Source: Glycomyces sp. NRRL B-16210 (lineage in GTDB: Bacteria > Actinomycetota > Actinomycetes > Mycobacteriales > Micromonosporaceae). From it: 64,000 nt of DNA. The position numbers and the translations under genes were made by a program. Every line of letters starts with the position of its first letter. The stretch's first letter is position 1. Below the pieces are notes generated by a model that worked only from the letters and a program-made list of their open reading frames with translations, was not told where the DNA came from and did not search any database. The stretch spans positions 1 through 64,000 of the forward strand of contig NZ_JOGR01000007.1 of the NCBI RefSeq assembly GCF_000719515.1, read 5' to 3'. Positions 25,048 to 33,321 of this stretch are shown here, piece after piece.

Positions 25048-25944
25048 TCAACGGAACGGCGTGAACCGCTGCCCCGGCGCCCGCTCGGCCGCGAGCTGGT
25101 CGACCGTCGCCTGGAGCGCCGCGATCCGCTCCAGGATCAGCGCCGTGTCCGCCGAGACCTGCCCGTCCTCGTCGTCGAGCTTCTGCGCCTCCTCCATCGA
25201 GGCGATCACGACGCCGATCATGATGTTCACCAGGATGAACGCGCCGAACAGGATGAACAGAATGTAGTACGGCATCGTCCAGGGATCGTTCGCCGCGCTC
25301 TCGCGCAGCACGTTCCCCATGTCGTCGAAGGCCACCAGTTGGAACAGGTTCAGCAGCGCCCGGCCGATGGTCTTGAAGTGCTCCTCGTCGGACTCGCTGA
25401 ACGCGATCCAGCCGATCATCGCCCACAGGTACATGATCACGCCCGTCAGCGCCATCACCCCCGCCGACTTCGGCAGGGCCTTCCCGGCCGCGACCAGGAT
25501 GATCCGCAGCGACGGCATCGACTTGAAGATCCGCACCACCCGCGCCAGGCGCAGCAGCCGCAGGATCGTCACGTTCTCGCGCACGCCCGGCACGAACGAG
25601 CCCACCACGATCGCGAAGTCGAAGACGTTCCAACCCGACTTGAAGTACCGCCACGGCCGCCGCCCGAACGACACGAGGCCGATGACGACCTCGAACGTGA
25701 AGAACGCCAGGCACACCCGGTCGGCCCAACTCAGGAAGGCGCCCGCCGAACCCGAGACGGACGGGAACGTCATCGCGCCGAGGATCGCCCCGTTGACGAG
25801 GATCACGGCCATCGACAGGATCTGGAAGCGCCGGTGGTCCAGCAGCGCACGGCACGCCTCGGCCGCGCCGAGGCCGCGGCGGCGCACGGGCGGAGGCGTT
25901 TCGGGCGGAGCGGTGGCAGGGGCGGCAGTGGGTGGAGCTTGCAC
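25048..25944 (-). CDS. BacNav-type voltage-gated cation channel
   Basis: 298 residues, one six-helix channel domain. The S4 sensor reads LRLLRLARVVRIFKSMPSLR with regularly spaced Arg/Lys. The pore filter is LFQLVAFDDMGNVL, where BacNav channels have TLESWS. The S6 helix YYILFILFGAFILVNIMIGV leads to a C-terminal coiled coil (LILERIAALQATVDQLAAER) that would tetramerise it. GTG 25944 is preferred over a GTG at 26025 because TACGCT lies exactly six bases upstream. Ion selectivity is uncertain; the double Asp resembles calcium-selective variants. Confidence 0.85.
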   Translation of the reverse strand: MQAPPTAAPATAPPETPPPVRRRGLGAAEACRALLDHRRFQILSMAVILVNGAILGAMTFPSVSGSAGAFLSWADRVCLAFFTFEVVIGLVSFGRRPWRYFKSGWNVFDFAIVVGSFVPGVRENVTILRLLRLARVVRIFKSMPSLRIILVAAGKALPKSAGVMALTGVIMYLWAMIGWIAFSESDEEHFKTIGRALLNLFQLVAFDDMGNVLRESAANDPWTMPYYILFILFGAFILVNIMIGVVIASMEEAQKLDDEDGQVSADTALILERIAALQATVDQLAAERAPGQRFTPFR

Positions 25945-25950
25945 CCAGAC

Positions 25951-25956
25951 AGCGTA
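25951..25956 (-). promoter_or_regulatory. Leaderless -10 for ion channel
   Basis: Minus strand TACGCT, six bases before the GTG at 25944; decides the start choice. Confidence 0.5.
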
Positions 25957-26160
25957 GTCACTCCGTACCCGCAGGCCCAGCGCACCCGCGAACCCGAAGG
26001 CCCCCAAGAGAACACGATCAGTCACAAATCACCATGTAACACTCGGCCCGCCATCCGGGAACCGGCCCCGACGCACCCGATCGATCCACCATGGACGAAC
26101 ACCCCGGCGGCGGCCCGCTCCACCCCGCGCGCCGTGTCCGCACCGGCCGCACCGATGGCG

Positions 26161-26166
26161 CACAAT
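26161..26166 (+). promoter_or_regulatory. Leaderless -10 for DUF318 permease
   Basis: CACAAT exactly six bases before the GTG at 26173; no ribosome-binding site. Confidence 0.4.
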
Positions 26167-26172
26167 GGGACC

Positions 26173-27192
26173 GTGAGCGCCGACCTCGCCAGCACCGACA
26201 CCCCCGCCCCACCGCCCTCCCCGACACCGCCTCCGCGGCCGCCCCGCCGCGGCCTCACCTCCATCGAAGCCCTCGCCCTCCTGCTCGTCTTCGGCCTCAC
26301 CGCCCGCCCCGGCCTCACCGAACTCTTCGCCGCACCCCTCGCCCAGGCCTGGGCCGCCCGCTTCGTCGCCGTCTGCGTCCAGGCCTTCCCCTTCCTCGTC
26401 CTCGGCGTCGCCCTCTCCGCCGCCATCGCCGCGTTCGTCCCCGCCGACTTCTTCCACAAAGCCGTCCCCAAACGCACCGCGCTCGCCGTCCCCGTCGCCG
26501 GCGTCGCCGGAGCCGTCCTGCCCGGCTGCGAATGCGCCTCAGTGCCCGTCGCTGGAGCCCTGGTCCGCCGCGGCGTCGCCCCCGCCGCCGCCTTCACCTT
26601 CATGCTCGCCTCGCCCGCGATCAACCCGATCGTCGTGGTCTCCACGATCGTCGCCTTCCCCGGCGACCCCCGCATGGTCGTCGCCCGAGTCGCCGCCTCG
26701 CTCGCCGCCGCCGTCTCCATCGGCTGGCTCTGGGCCCGGCTCGGCAAGACCGAATGGCTCAGGCTCCCCGAGCACCGCCACCACGAGGACGGCAGATGGG
26801 CCGCGTTCTGGGCCGCGCTGCGCCACGACTTCCTCCACGCCGGCGGCTACCTCGTCATCGGCGCCGCGATCGCCGCGAGCCTGAACACGCTCGTGCCCGA
26901 GACCTGGCTCGCGCCCATCGCCGAGGACCCGGTGCTCGGCGTGCTCGCGCTGGCGGTGCTCGCGGTGCTCGTGTCGATCTGCTCGGAGTCGGACGCGTTC
27001 GTGGCCGCCTCCCTGACCCAGTTCTCGCCGACCGCGAAGCTCGCGTTCATGGTGGTGGGACCGTTCGTCGACGTGAAGCTCGCGGCGATGCAGGCCGGGA
27101 CCTTCGGCCGCCGGTTCGCGATCCGCTTCGCGCCCACCGCGTTCGTGGTCGCGGTCGTCGCGAGCGTCCTGATGGGGGTGCTGCTGCTGTGA
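26173..27192 (+). CDS. DUF318/YraQ-type permease
   Basis: 339 residues, about eight membrane helices in two halves. Signature PGCECASVPVAGALVRRG and the second-half CSESDAFVAASL; a His-rich loop EHRHHEDG lies between halves. Pairs with a TIGR03943 protein through a GTGA overlap, a combination often seen beside zinc or other metal genes. The next gene cluster is znuACB with a Zur box, so metal or metal-complex transport is a reasonable inference, not shown. GTG 26173 avoids a long low-complexity leader. Confidence 0.85.
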   Translation: MSADLASTDTPAPPPSPTPPPRPPRRGLTSIEALALLLVFGLTARPGLTELFAAPLAQAWAARFVAVCVQAFPFLVLGVALSAAIAAFVPADFFHKAVPKRTALAVPVAGVAGAVLPGCECASVPVAGALVRRGVAPAAAFTFMLASPAINPIVVVSTIVAFPGDPRMVVARVAASLAAAVSIGWLWARLGKTEWLRLPEHRHHEDGRWAAFWAALRHDFLHAGGYLVIGAAIAASLNTLVPETWLAPIAEDPVLGVLALAVLAVLVSICSESDAFVAASLTQFSPTAKLAFMVVGPFVDVKLAAMQAGTFGRRFAIRFAPTAFVVAVVASVLMGVLLL

Positions 27193-27905
27193 GGCGCGAC
27201 GCGCAGGCGATCGTCCTGCTCCTGGTGGGCGGCGGCCTGATCCGCCTGGCCTGGACCGGGGACTACCTGAACTATGTGAAGCCGTACGCGCTCTGGCTGA
27301 TCCTCCCGGCAGGCGTGATCCTGGTGGCGGTCGCCGCGATCACCGCCTGGAGCGTCTGGCGCGCGAAGGAAGGCGCCGACGAACACGACGACGGGCATGG
27401 CCACGGCGAGCCGAAGGTGGCGTGGCTGCTGCTGGTGCCGGTCGTCGGGATGCTGCTGGTCGCGCCGGACGCGCTCGGGTCGTACGAGGCCGAGCGGACC
27501 GGCTCGGCGATCGGCGCGGAGGAGGGCCGCTCGTCGTATCCGGAGCTGCCGGACGGCGAGGACCCGGTGCCGCTGCCGCTGCTCGACTACGCGGCGCGGG
27601 CGATCTTCGACGAGGGCCGCAGCCTTGAGGGGCACCGCATCGAGCTGCGCGGGTTCATCCTCTACAGCGGGGACGAGCCGCAGCTGGCGCGGATGGTGGT
27701 CTCGTGCTGCGCGGCCGACGCGCGGCCGGTGAAGATCGGCCTCGAAGGCGCGCTTCCGGCGGGGCTGGAGCCGGACCAGTGGGTGGAGATCATCGGCGTG
27801 TACTCGCCGAGGCAGGGCCGCGACGAGATCAACGGCGCGCTGGTGCCGTACATCGAGGTCGAGTCGATCACGGGCATCGCGACCCCCGACAACGAGTACC
27901 AGTAG
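27189..27905 (+). CDS. TIGR03943 family permease-associated protein
   Basis: 238 residues. Two helix pairs at the N-terminus (about 7-50 and 78-100) separated by a His/Asp-rich loop (EHDDGHGHGE), then an extracytoplasmic OB-like domain with the conserved double Cys SCCAADARPVKIG and VEIIGVYS. Start GTG overlaps the upstream stop (GTGA), so it is translationally coupled to the DUF318 permease. Presumed partner subunit. Confidence 0.88.
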   Translation: MRRDAQAIVLLLVGGGLIRLAWTGDYLNYVKPYALWLILPAGVILVAVAAITAWSVWRAKEGADEHDDGHGHGEPKVAWLLLVPVVGMLLVAPDALGSYEAERTGSAIGAEEGRSSYPELPDGEDPVPLPLLDYAARAIFDEGRSLEGHRIELRGFILYSGDEPQLARMVVSCCAADARPVKIGLEGALPAGLEPDQWVEIIGVYSPRQGRDEINGALVPYIEVESITGIATPDNEYQ

Positions 27906-28142
27906 CGGGGCGCCGGGAGAGTGCCGAGGGCACACCGCAGCGCTCCGGAAGCCGGCGGGTTGGGCCCCCGGTCTGCAACTGTGCTCCCGGGGTGTGACAA
28001 GTCCGGGGGATTCTGGCCCGCGCGGCCCCGAATTCATCCTTTAGCGTGATGACGATCATGAGTTTCATGTTCGCTCGCACCTGCGCCGGGCATTCTCGCT
28101 GGTCCTCGGCCCGCACCGCCGCCGGACGCTCATATTAGCTGT

Positions 28143-28157
28143 TGACAATGATTGTCA
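28143..28157 (+). promoter_or_regulatory. Zur box upstream of znuA
   Basis: Perfect 7-1-7 inverted repeat TGACAATGATTGTCA, 20 bp before the znuA start. It fits the actinobacterial Zur consensus TGAAAATGATTTTCA at 13 of 15 positions. A possible -10 (CATATT) lies just upstream, so bound Zur would block transcription when zinc is replete. Confidence 0.88.
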
Positions 28158-28177
28158 TGATTGGGCAAGGTTCTCAC

Positions 28178-29251
28178 ATGCGTCGTTCCAGCCTCAGCCT
28201 CCTGCCCATCGCCGGCCTCGTCGCCGCCGGCGCCCTCGCCGCCTGCGGTTCCGACCCCGCCGACGACGGCGAGATCAACATCGTCGCGGCCTTCTACCCC
28301 CTCGCCTACGCCGCCGAGCAGGTCGGCGGCGAGGACATCACCGTCACCAACCTGACCCCCGCCGGCCAGGAGCCCCACGACCTCGAACTCTCCCCCTCCG
28401 ACCTCGCCGCCATCGAGCAGGCCGACTACGTCGTCTACCTCGCCGACTTCATCCCCGAACTCGACGCCGCGATCGACCAGTACGCCGCCGACAAGTCCCT
28501 CGACGTCGCCACCGCCGTCACCACCCTCGGCTACGACTCCACCGAGGTCTTCGAAGACGACCACACCGACGAGCACGGCGAGGACGAGCACGGCGAGGAC
28601 TCCCACGACCACGCCGACGACGACCATGCCGACGACGAGCACGCCGAAGAAGACCACGCCGACGACACCACCGAAGAAGACCACGCCGACGAAGGCGGCC
28701 ACACCCACGACGACTCCCTCGAAGGCACCGACCCCCACATCTGGCTCGACCCCACCCGCTACGCCCAGATCGGCGACGCCATCGCCGACGCCCTGGCCTC
28801 CATCGACGAAGCCAACGCCGACGACTACACCGCCGCCGCCGAAGCCTTCACCGCCGAACTCACCGCCCTCGACACCGAGTTCACCGAAGGCCTCGCCTCC
28901 CGCACCTCCAGCGCCGTCGTCACCTCCCACGCCGCCTTCGGCTACCTCGCCGACCGCTACGACCTCACCCAGGTCGCCATCTCCGGCCTGAGCCCCGACC
29001 AGGAACCCGACACCCAGCGCATGGCCGAAGTCGCCCACTACGTCGAGGACAACGCCGTCACCACCATCTTCTTCGAAACCCTCGTCTCGCCCGACATCGC
29101 CGAGACCCTCGCCGCCGAGACCGGCGCGAGCACCGCCGTCCTCAACCCCCTCGAAGGGCTCACCGACGCCGACATCGAAGCCGGAGCCGACTATTTCAGT
29201 GTGATGCGCGAGAACCTCGCCGCGTTGCAGACCGCTCTCGGCGCGGCGTAA
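28178..29251 (+). CDS. znuA: Zinc ABC transporter substrate-binding lipoprotein
   Basis: 357 residues. Lipoprotein signal with lipobox LAAC (Cys23). Metal-binding helical-backbone fold: first His in GQEPHDLELSPSD, a His/Asp/Glu-rich flexible loop (about 126-180, many DDHADDEH units), second ligand in TDPHIWLDP, then SHAAFGYLADRY and a late FFETLVSPDIAE with the acidic ligand. ATG 28178 with AAGG upstream starts at the signal peptide; an earlier in-frame ATG lies inside the Zur box. First gene of znuACB. Confidence 0.95.
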   Translation: MRRSSLSLLPIAGLVAAGALAACGSDPADDGEINIVAAFYPLAYAAEQVGGEDITVTNLTPAGQEPHDLELSPSDLAAIEQADYVVYLADFIPELDAAIDQYAADKSLDVATAVTTLGYDSTEVFEDDHTDEHGEDEHGEDSHDHADDDHADDEHAEEDHADDTTEEDHADEGGHTHDDSLEGTDPHIWLDPTRYAQIGDAIADALASIDEANADDYTAAAEAFTAELTALDTEFTEGLASRTSSAVVTSHAAFGYLADRYDLTQVAISGLSPDQEPDTQRMAEVAHYVEDNAVTTIFFETLVSPDIAETLAAETGASTAVLNPLEGLTDADIEAGADYFSVMRENLAALQTALGAA

Positions 29252-29266
29252 GGCAGCATTGCCTCC

Positions 29267-30091
29267 ATGCCCGTACTCAACGTCCACGGCGCGACCGTCT
29301 CCTACGGCGGTCGCGCCGTCGTCCGCGGCGTCGACCTCGCCGTCGCGCCCGGCGAAGCCGTGGCCCTCATGGGCGCCAACGGCTCCGGGAAATCCACCCT
29401 CATCAAGGCCGTCGCCGGCCTCGTCCCCCTCGCCAGCGGCGCCATCGAACTGTTCGACACCCCGCAGAAGCGCTTCCGCCAATGGCGCCGCATCGGCTAC
29501 GTCCCCCAACGCACCGGCGCCGCCTCCGGCGTGCCCTCCACCGCCGCCGAAGTCGTCTCCCAAGGCCGCCTCGCCCACCGCCTCCTCGGCATGCCCGCCC
29601 GCCGCGCCGACCGCACCGCCGTGACCCGCAGCCTCGCCGAAGTCGGCCTCCAGCACCACGCCCACTGCGCCGTCGACACCCTCTCCGGCGGCCAGCAGCA
29701 GCGCGTCCTCATCGCCCGCGCCCTCGCCACCGACCCCGAACTGCTCATCATGGACGAACCCACCGTCGGCGTCGACGCCGAGACCCAGGCCGCCCTCGCC
29801 GCCGTCGTCGCCGCCCGCGTCGACGCCGGATGCGCCGTCCTCCTCGTCACCCACGAACTCGGCCCCCTCACCGACCGCCTCGACCGCGCCGTCGTCCTCG
29901 CCGACGGCAGAGTCGTCCACGACGGCGAACCCCCGCGCCCCGTCGGCGAACACGCCGACCCCGACCACCAGCACGCCCACCCCCACCCCTCGCCCGACCC
30001 GCACCCCGGACCCGACGGCGCCGCACCCCGCATCACCTTCGGCACCAACAAAGGCGGCCACGGCGCCGACGAATTCTGGAGCGGCAAATGA
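29267..30091 (+). CDS. znuC: Zinc ABC transporter ATPase
   Basis: 274 residues. Walker A GANGSGKSTL, Q-loop YVPQR, signature LSGGQQQR, Walker B LLIMDEPTVGVD, switch THELGPL. The C-terminal 50 residues form a His/Pro/Asp-rich tail (EHADPDHQHAHPHPSPDPHP) that could buffer zinc at the cytoplasmic face. Stop overlaps the znuB start (ATGA). Confidence 0.95.
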   Translation: MPVLNVHGATVSYGGRAVVRGVDLAVAPGEAVALMGANGSGKSTLIKAVAGLVPLASGAIELFDTPQKRFRQWRRIGYVPQRTGAASGVPSTAAEVVSQGRLAHRLLGMPARRADRTAVTRSLAEVGLQHHAHCAVDTLSGGQQQRVLIARALATDPELLIMDEPTVGVDAETQAALAAVVAARVDAGCAVLLVTHELGPLTDRLDRAVVLADGRVVHDGEPPRPVGEHADPDHQHAHPHPSPDPHPGPDGAAPRITFGTNKGGHGADEFWSGK

Positions 30092-30987
30092 ACGACCCGA
30101 CCCTCCTCCAGTACTTCGAGTTCGAATTCGTCCAACGCGCCCTCATCAGCGCCCTCGTCGTCGGACTCTGCGCCCCCGCCGTCGGCGTCTTCCTCGTCCA
30201 GAAGCGCCTCGCGCTCATCGGCGACGGCCTCGGCCACATCGCCCTCACCGGCGTCGCCATCGGCTTCCTCACCGGCACCGCGCCGCTGTGGACCACCCTC
30301 GCGGTCACCGTCGCCGCCTCCATCGTCATGGAACTGCTCCGCAGCCACTCCAAGACCTCCGGCGACGTCGCCCTCGCCATGATGTTCTACGGCGGCATCG
30401 CCGGCGGCGTCTACCTCACCGGCATCGCCTCCGACAAAGGCGTCGCCAACCTCCAGCAGTACCTCTTCGGCTCGCTCCTGACCGCCTCCTGGAACGAGGT
30501 CTGGACCATCGTCGCCGGCGGCGCCGTCGTCGCCGCCCTCATGCTCGTCCTCCGGCCCTGGCTCACCGCCATCTGCGCCGACGAGCAGTACGCCCGCGTC
30601 TCCGGACTCCCCGTCGCCTCCCTCAACCTCCTGCTGCTCATCACCACCGCCGTCACCGTCTCGGTCTCCATGCGCGCGGTCGGCCTGCTCCTGGTCAGCG
30701 CCCTCCTGGTCATCCCGGTCGTCACCGTCCAGCAGTTCACCCGGTCCTTCAAGGCCACCATGTTCAGCGCCATGGGCGCCGGCTTCCTCATCGCCGGCGC
30801 CGGCGTCATCGCCTCCGCCGCCAAGGACGTCCCGCCCGGCTCCACGATCGTGCTCCTCGGCGTCGCCGCCTTCGTCGCCACCGCCGCGGTCGCCGCCGTC
30901 GTCGGCCGCGTGCGCCGCACCCGCCGAGGCCACCTGCCCCCCGAAGGCGAGCCGCTCGAAGTCGAACTGCCCGCCTCCAGCGCATGA
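30088..30987 (+). CDS. znuB: Zinc ABC transporter permease
   Basis: 299 residues, eight to nine membrane helices of the ABC-3 family: RALISALVVGLCAPAVGVFL, KRLALIGDGLGHIALTGVA, YGGIAGGVYLTG, RAVGLLLVSALLVIPVVT. Start ATG overlaps the znuC stop. The C-terminal basic segment RVRRTRRGHLPP is cytoplasmic. Confidence 0.95.
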   Translation: MNDPTLLQYFEFEFVQRALISALVVGLCAPAVGVFLVQKRLALIGDGLGHIALTGVAIGFLTGTAPLWTTLAVTVAASIVMELLRSHSKTSGDVALAMMFYGGIAGGVYLTGIASDKGVANLQQYLFGSLLTASWNEVWTIVAGGAVVAALMLVLRPWLTAICADEQYARVSGLPVASLNLLLLITTAVTVSVSMRAVGLLLVSALLVIPVVTVQQFTRSFKATMFSAMGAGFLIAGAGVIASAAKDVPPGSTIVLLGVAAFVATAAVAAVVGRVRRTRRGHLPPEGEPLEVELPASSA

Positions 30988-31037
30988 CCGCGACCGGCCG
31001 CGAGGCACCTGAACCCCCCGACGGACCGGCGACGCGA

Positions 31038-31043
31038 TATTTT
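31038..31043 (+). promoter_or_regulatory. Leaderless -10 for ArsR/SmtB regulator
   Basis: TATTTT, six bases before the GTG at 31050, within an AT-rich island in otherwise 70% GC sequence. It would let smtB-zur be transcribed independently of the znu operon. Confidence 0.6.
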
Positions 31044-31049
31044 TGCAAG

Positions 31050-31364
31050 GTGCGGACCGAGACCGAACCATCCGATGCCCCGCCCGCCGACTACGAGGCG
31101 GCGGGGGAGCTGCTGCGCGCGCTGGCCGCTCCGCTGCGGATCGCCATCGTGATGGAGCTGGCCGAGGGACCCAAGTACGTCCACCAGATCGTGGAGACCC
31201 TCGCCGTCACCCAGCCCCTGGTCTCGCAGCATTTGCGGGTCCTGCGCGGAGCGGGTATCGTGCGCGGCACCAGGTCGGGCCGCGAGATCTCCTACTCGCT
31301 CATCGACGACCACATCGCGCACATCGTCACCGACGCCGTCCACCACGCCCGAGAGGAACGCTAG
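31050..31364 (+). CDS. smtB: ArsR/SmtB family metalloregulator
   Basis: 104 residues. Winged helix: LRALAAPLRIAIVMELAEGP, recognition helix VTQPLVSQHLRVLRGAGIV, wing GTRSGREISYSLID, and a C-terminal helix with His residues (DDHIAHIVTDAVHHAREE), a likely zinc site. GTG 31050 is preferred because of the leaderless -10; an alternative ATG at 30984 would overlap the znuB stop. Paired with zur as in mycobacterial smtB-furB, where SmtB derepresses zur when zinc is high. Confidence 0.85.
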   Translation: MRTETEPSDAPPADYEAAGELLRALAAPLRIAIVMELAEGPKYVHQIVETLAVTQPLVSQHLRVLRGAGIVRGTRSGREISYSLIDDHIAHIVTDAVHHAREER

Positions 31365-31774
31365 TGGCCTCCAAGCCTCCGGCCGAGAACATGGCCAGGT
31401 CCACCAAGCAGCGGACCGCGATCCTCGAACTGCTCGAACAGGACGAGGCCTTCCGGAGCGCCCAGGACCTCCACGCGATCCTCCGCGAGGCCGGCTCCAA
31501 GATCGGCCTGACCACCGTCTACCGCACCCTCCAGGCCTTCGCCGAGGCCGACATCGTCGACGTCATGCGCCTGCCCGGCGGCGACCACCTCTATCGCCGC
31601 TGCAACGCCGAGGAGCACCACCACCACCTCGTGTGCCGCAGCTGCGGCAAGACCGTCGAGGTCGCCGGGCCCACCGTCGAGCGCTGGGCCAACAAGGTCG
31701 CGGCCGAGCACGGATTCACCGAGGTCGGGCACACGCTCGAACTCCACGGCCTGTGCGCCGGCTGCGCACAGTAG
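31364..31774 (+). CDS. zur: Zinc uptake regulator, Fur family
   Basis: 136 residues. N-terminal winged helix (KQRTAILELLEQDEAFRSAQ, IGLTTVYRTLQAFAEADIVD), hinge, and dimerisation domain with EEHHHHLVCRSCGKTVEV and terminal CAGCAQ; the two CxxC pairs form the structural zinc site. Start GTG overlaps the upstream TAG (TAGTG); ATG 31391 is an alternative. Expected to bind the two Zur boxes at 28143 and 49208. Confidence 0.93.
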   Translation: MASKPPAENMARSTKQRTAILELLEQDEAFRSAQDLHAILREAGSKIGLTTVYRTLQAFAEADIVDVMRLPGGDHLYRRCNAEEHHHHLVCRSCGKTVEVAGPTVERWANKVAAEHGFTEVGHTLELHGLCAGCAQ

Positions 31775-31777
31775 GGT
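31772..31777 (+). promoter_or_regulatory. Leaderless -10 for ABM-domain gene
   Basis: TAGGGT, seven bases before the GTG at 31785; its TAG is also the zur stop codon. Confidence 0.5.
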
Positions 31778-31784
31778 TGGGACC

Positions 31785-32156
31785 GTGCTGGTTGTATATC
31801 GTTTCGCCGTAACCGAAGGCGAGACGGAGAGCTTCTCGCGCGACGCCGAGGACGCCTTGGCCGCGCTCGCCTCCTGCGAGGGCTACCTGCGGGGCGGGCT
31901 GGGCCGCGCCCTCGACGACTTCGACGCGGACGACAGCGTGTGGATGCTCTGGACCGAGTGGAGCGGCGTGGGCGTCTACCGCCGGGCGCTGTCGAACTTC
32001 CAGGTGAAGATGTCCACTCCGCTGCTGTCGCGCGCGCTGCCGGAGGCCTCCGGTTTCGAGGTCCTCGCCGAGTGCGAGCCGGGCGAGCGCCCGACCCGCG
32101 CAGGTTCGGACCGCACTGACGACCCCGACGAGGCCCGCCGGGAGGCCGCCCGATGA
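31785..32156 (+). CDS. Antibiotic biosynthesis monooxygenase-like (ABM fold) protein
   Basis: 123 residues. Ferredoxin-like ABM fold: VVYRFAVTEGETESFSRDAE, GYLRGGLGRALDD, SVWMLWTEWSGVGVYRRAL, ending in a charged disordered tail. Proteins of this fold include heme-degrading and quinone monooxygenases, but no heme ligand can be assigned here. Start GTG with leaderless -10. Its stop overlaps the next start (ATGA). Confidence 0.75.
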   Translation: MLVVYRFAVTEGETESFSRDAEDALAALASCEGYLRGGLGRALDDFDADDSVWMLWTEWSGVGVYRRALSNFQVKMSTPLLSRALPEASGFEVLAECEPGERPTRAGSDRTDDPDEARREAAR

Positions 32157-33307
32157 GCGACCGGCCGAACCCCGCCGCCGAACCGCCGGAGAACGAGCCG
32201 CCCATCGGTGAAGAACCCGAATCCGAGGCCCCCGCGAGCGGGGCCTCGGGACCTGAGCAGGGCGCACAGGGTCCTGCCGCTCCCGAGCCTCCGGCGAACG
32301 AGCCGCCCTCCGGTGCACAACCCGAGGCTCCCGGCCGCCCGGTCTCGGAAGCCGCGCAGAGCCCACATGAGCCCGCCGCCCCCGAATCCCCGGCGAGCTG
32401 GGCTCCCGCCTCCGACCGGTGGGCTCACGATCCGTACTCCGGCCCTCCTCCCCAGCCCGAGGCCCCCGCCCAGATCGCCCCCACACCGATCGCCGCCGAT
32501 CCCTCCTCGCCTGCCGAACCCGCTCCCGAGGCCGAATCCTCCCCGCAAGAAGCCGTCGTTGCCGAGCCGCGCACGACCGTCGAAGTCGTCGCCGAACCGC
32601 ACGCCCCCGCCCAGATCGCCCCCGAGCCCGGCGCGGCCCCGCCCGCCGTCGCGCCCGCGATCGACTCAGACGCGCCCGCCACGACCGACTCTGCTGCTTC
32701 CAACCCCGCTACTTCCGACCCCGCCGCCGCTGACTCTGCCGCCTCCGACCCCGCCTCGGCCCCCGTCGCACTCGAACCCGGCACCGAGGAGACCCTCGCG
32801 CTCCCGCCCACTACCAAGGAGGTCGGGCCGCCCTCAGTGCCCTCGGCCCCGCCGCCGCCCTCGGGCGTCCCGGTCCCGTTCGCGGCCCCGCCCACCGAGC
32901 GCAACTCCGGCCGCTTCACCGCGAAACTCGTGATCAGCCTGGTCGGCGGCATCCTCCTCGTCGGCGGCGTCATCATCGCCATCGTCGTTGCGTTCTTCGT
33001 CTTCATGAACTCGGTCACCGACAAGGTCGAGGCCACCGCCGCGGACTTCATCGCCGAGGTCGCCGACGAGGACTGGTCGGGGGCCCACGCGATGCTCTGC
33101 GACGAGCTCCGGAACGAACCGGTCGGCACCTACATCCCCGAGTGGGAGACTTGGGACGCCGAAGGCGCCGACGTGGGGCCGATCAGCTCCGACGGCACCG
33201 CGGTCGAGGTCGAATTCGCCGACGGCACCGGGATCGCGCTCATCATCGAAGTCGACGAGGGCAGCGAGACCCTCGAAATGAACGTCTGCGGCTGGCGCTC
33301 GCTCTAG
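32153..33307 (+). CDS. Single-pass membrane protein with long disordered proline/alanine-rich N-terminus
   Basis: 384 residues. About 255 residues of Pro/Ala/Glu low complexity, one membrane helix (about 260-285, LVISLVGGILLVGGVIIAIV), then a compact extracytoplasmic domain with two cysteines (AMLCDELRNE and NVCGWRSL) that probably form a disulfide. This resembles DUF4878/lumazine-binding-like secreted domains (VEATAADFIAEVADEDWSGA). Coupled to the ABM gene by ATGA. Function unknown. Confidence 0.75.
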   Translation: MSDRPNPAAEPPENEPPIGEEPESEAPASGASGPEQGAQGPAAPEPPANEPPSGAQPEAPGRPVSEAAQSPHEPAAPESPASWAPASDRWAHDPYSGPPPQPEAPAQIAPTPIAADPSSPAEPAPEAESSPQEAVVAEPRTTVEVVAEPHAPAQIAPEPGAAPPAVAPAIDSDAPATTDSAASNPATSDPAAADSAASDPASAPVALEPGTEETLALPPTTKEVGPPSVPSAPPPPSGVPVPFAAPPTERNSGRFTAKLVISLVGGILLVGGVIIAIVVAFFVFMNSVTDKVEATAADFIAEVADEDWSGAHAMLCDELRNEPVGTYIPEWETWDAEGADVGPISSDGTAVEVEFADGTGIALIIEVDEGSETLEMNVCGWRSL

Positions 33308-33321
33308 AGTCCCGGCCCCGG

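Noticed and set aside
28050..28072. Second Zur box upstream of znuA (ATGACGATCATGAGTTTCAT)
   Set aside because: Half-sites are too far apart and too diverged from the consensus.
28130..30061. Open frame antisense to znuA and znuC
   Set aside because: Spans two certain genes and their gap, with low-complexity Gly/Asp/Val content.
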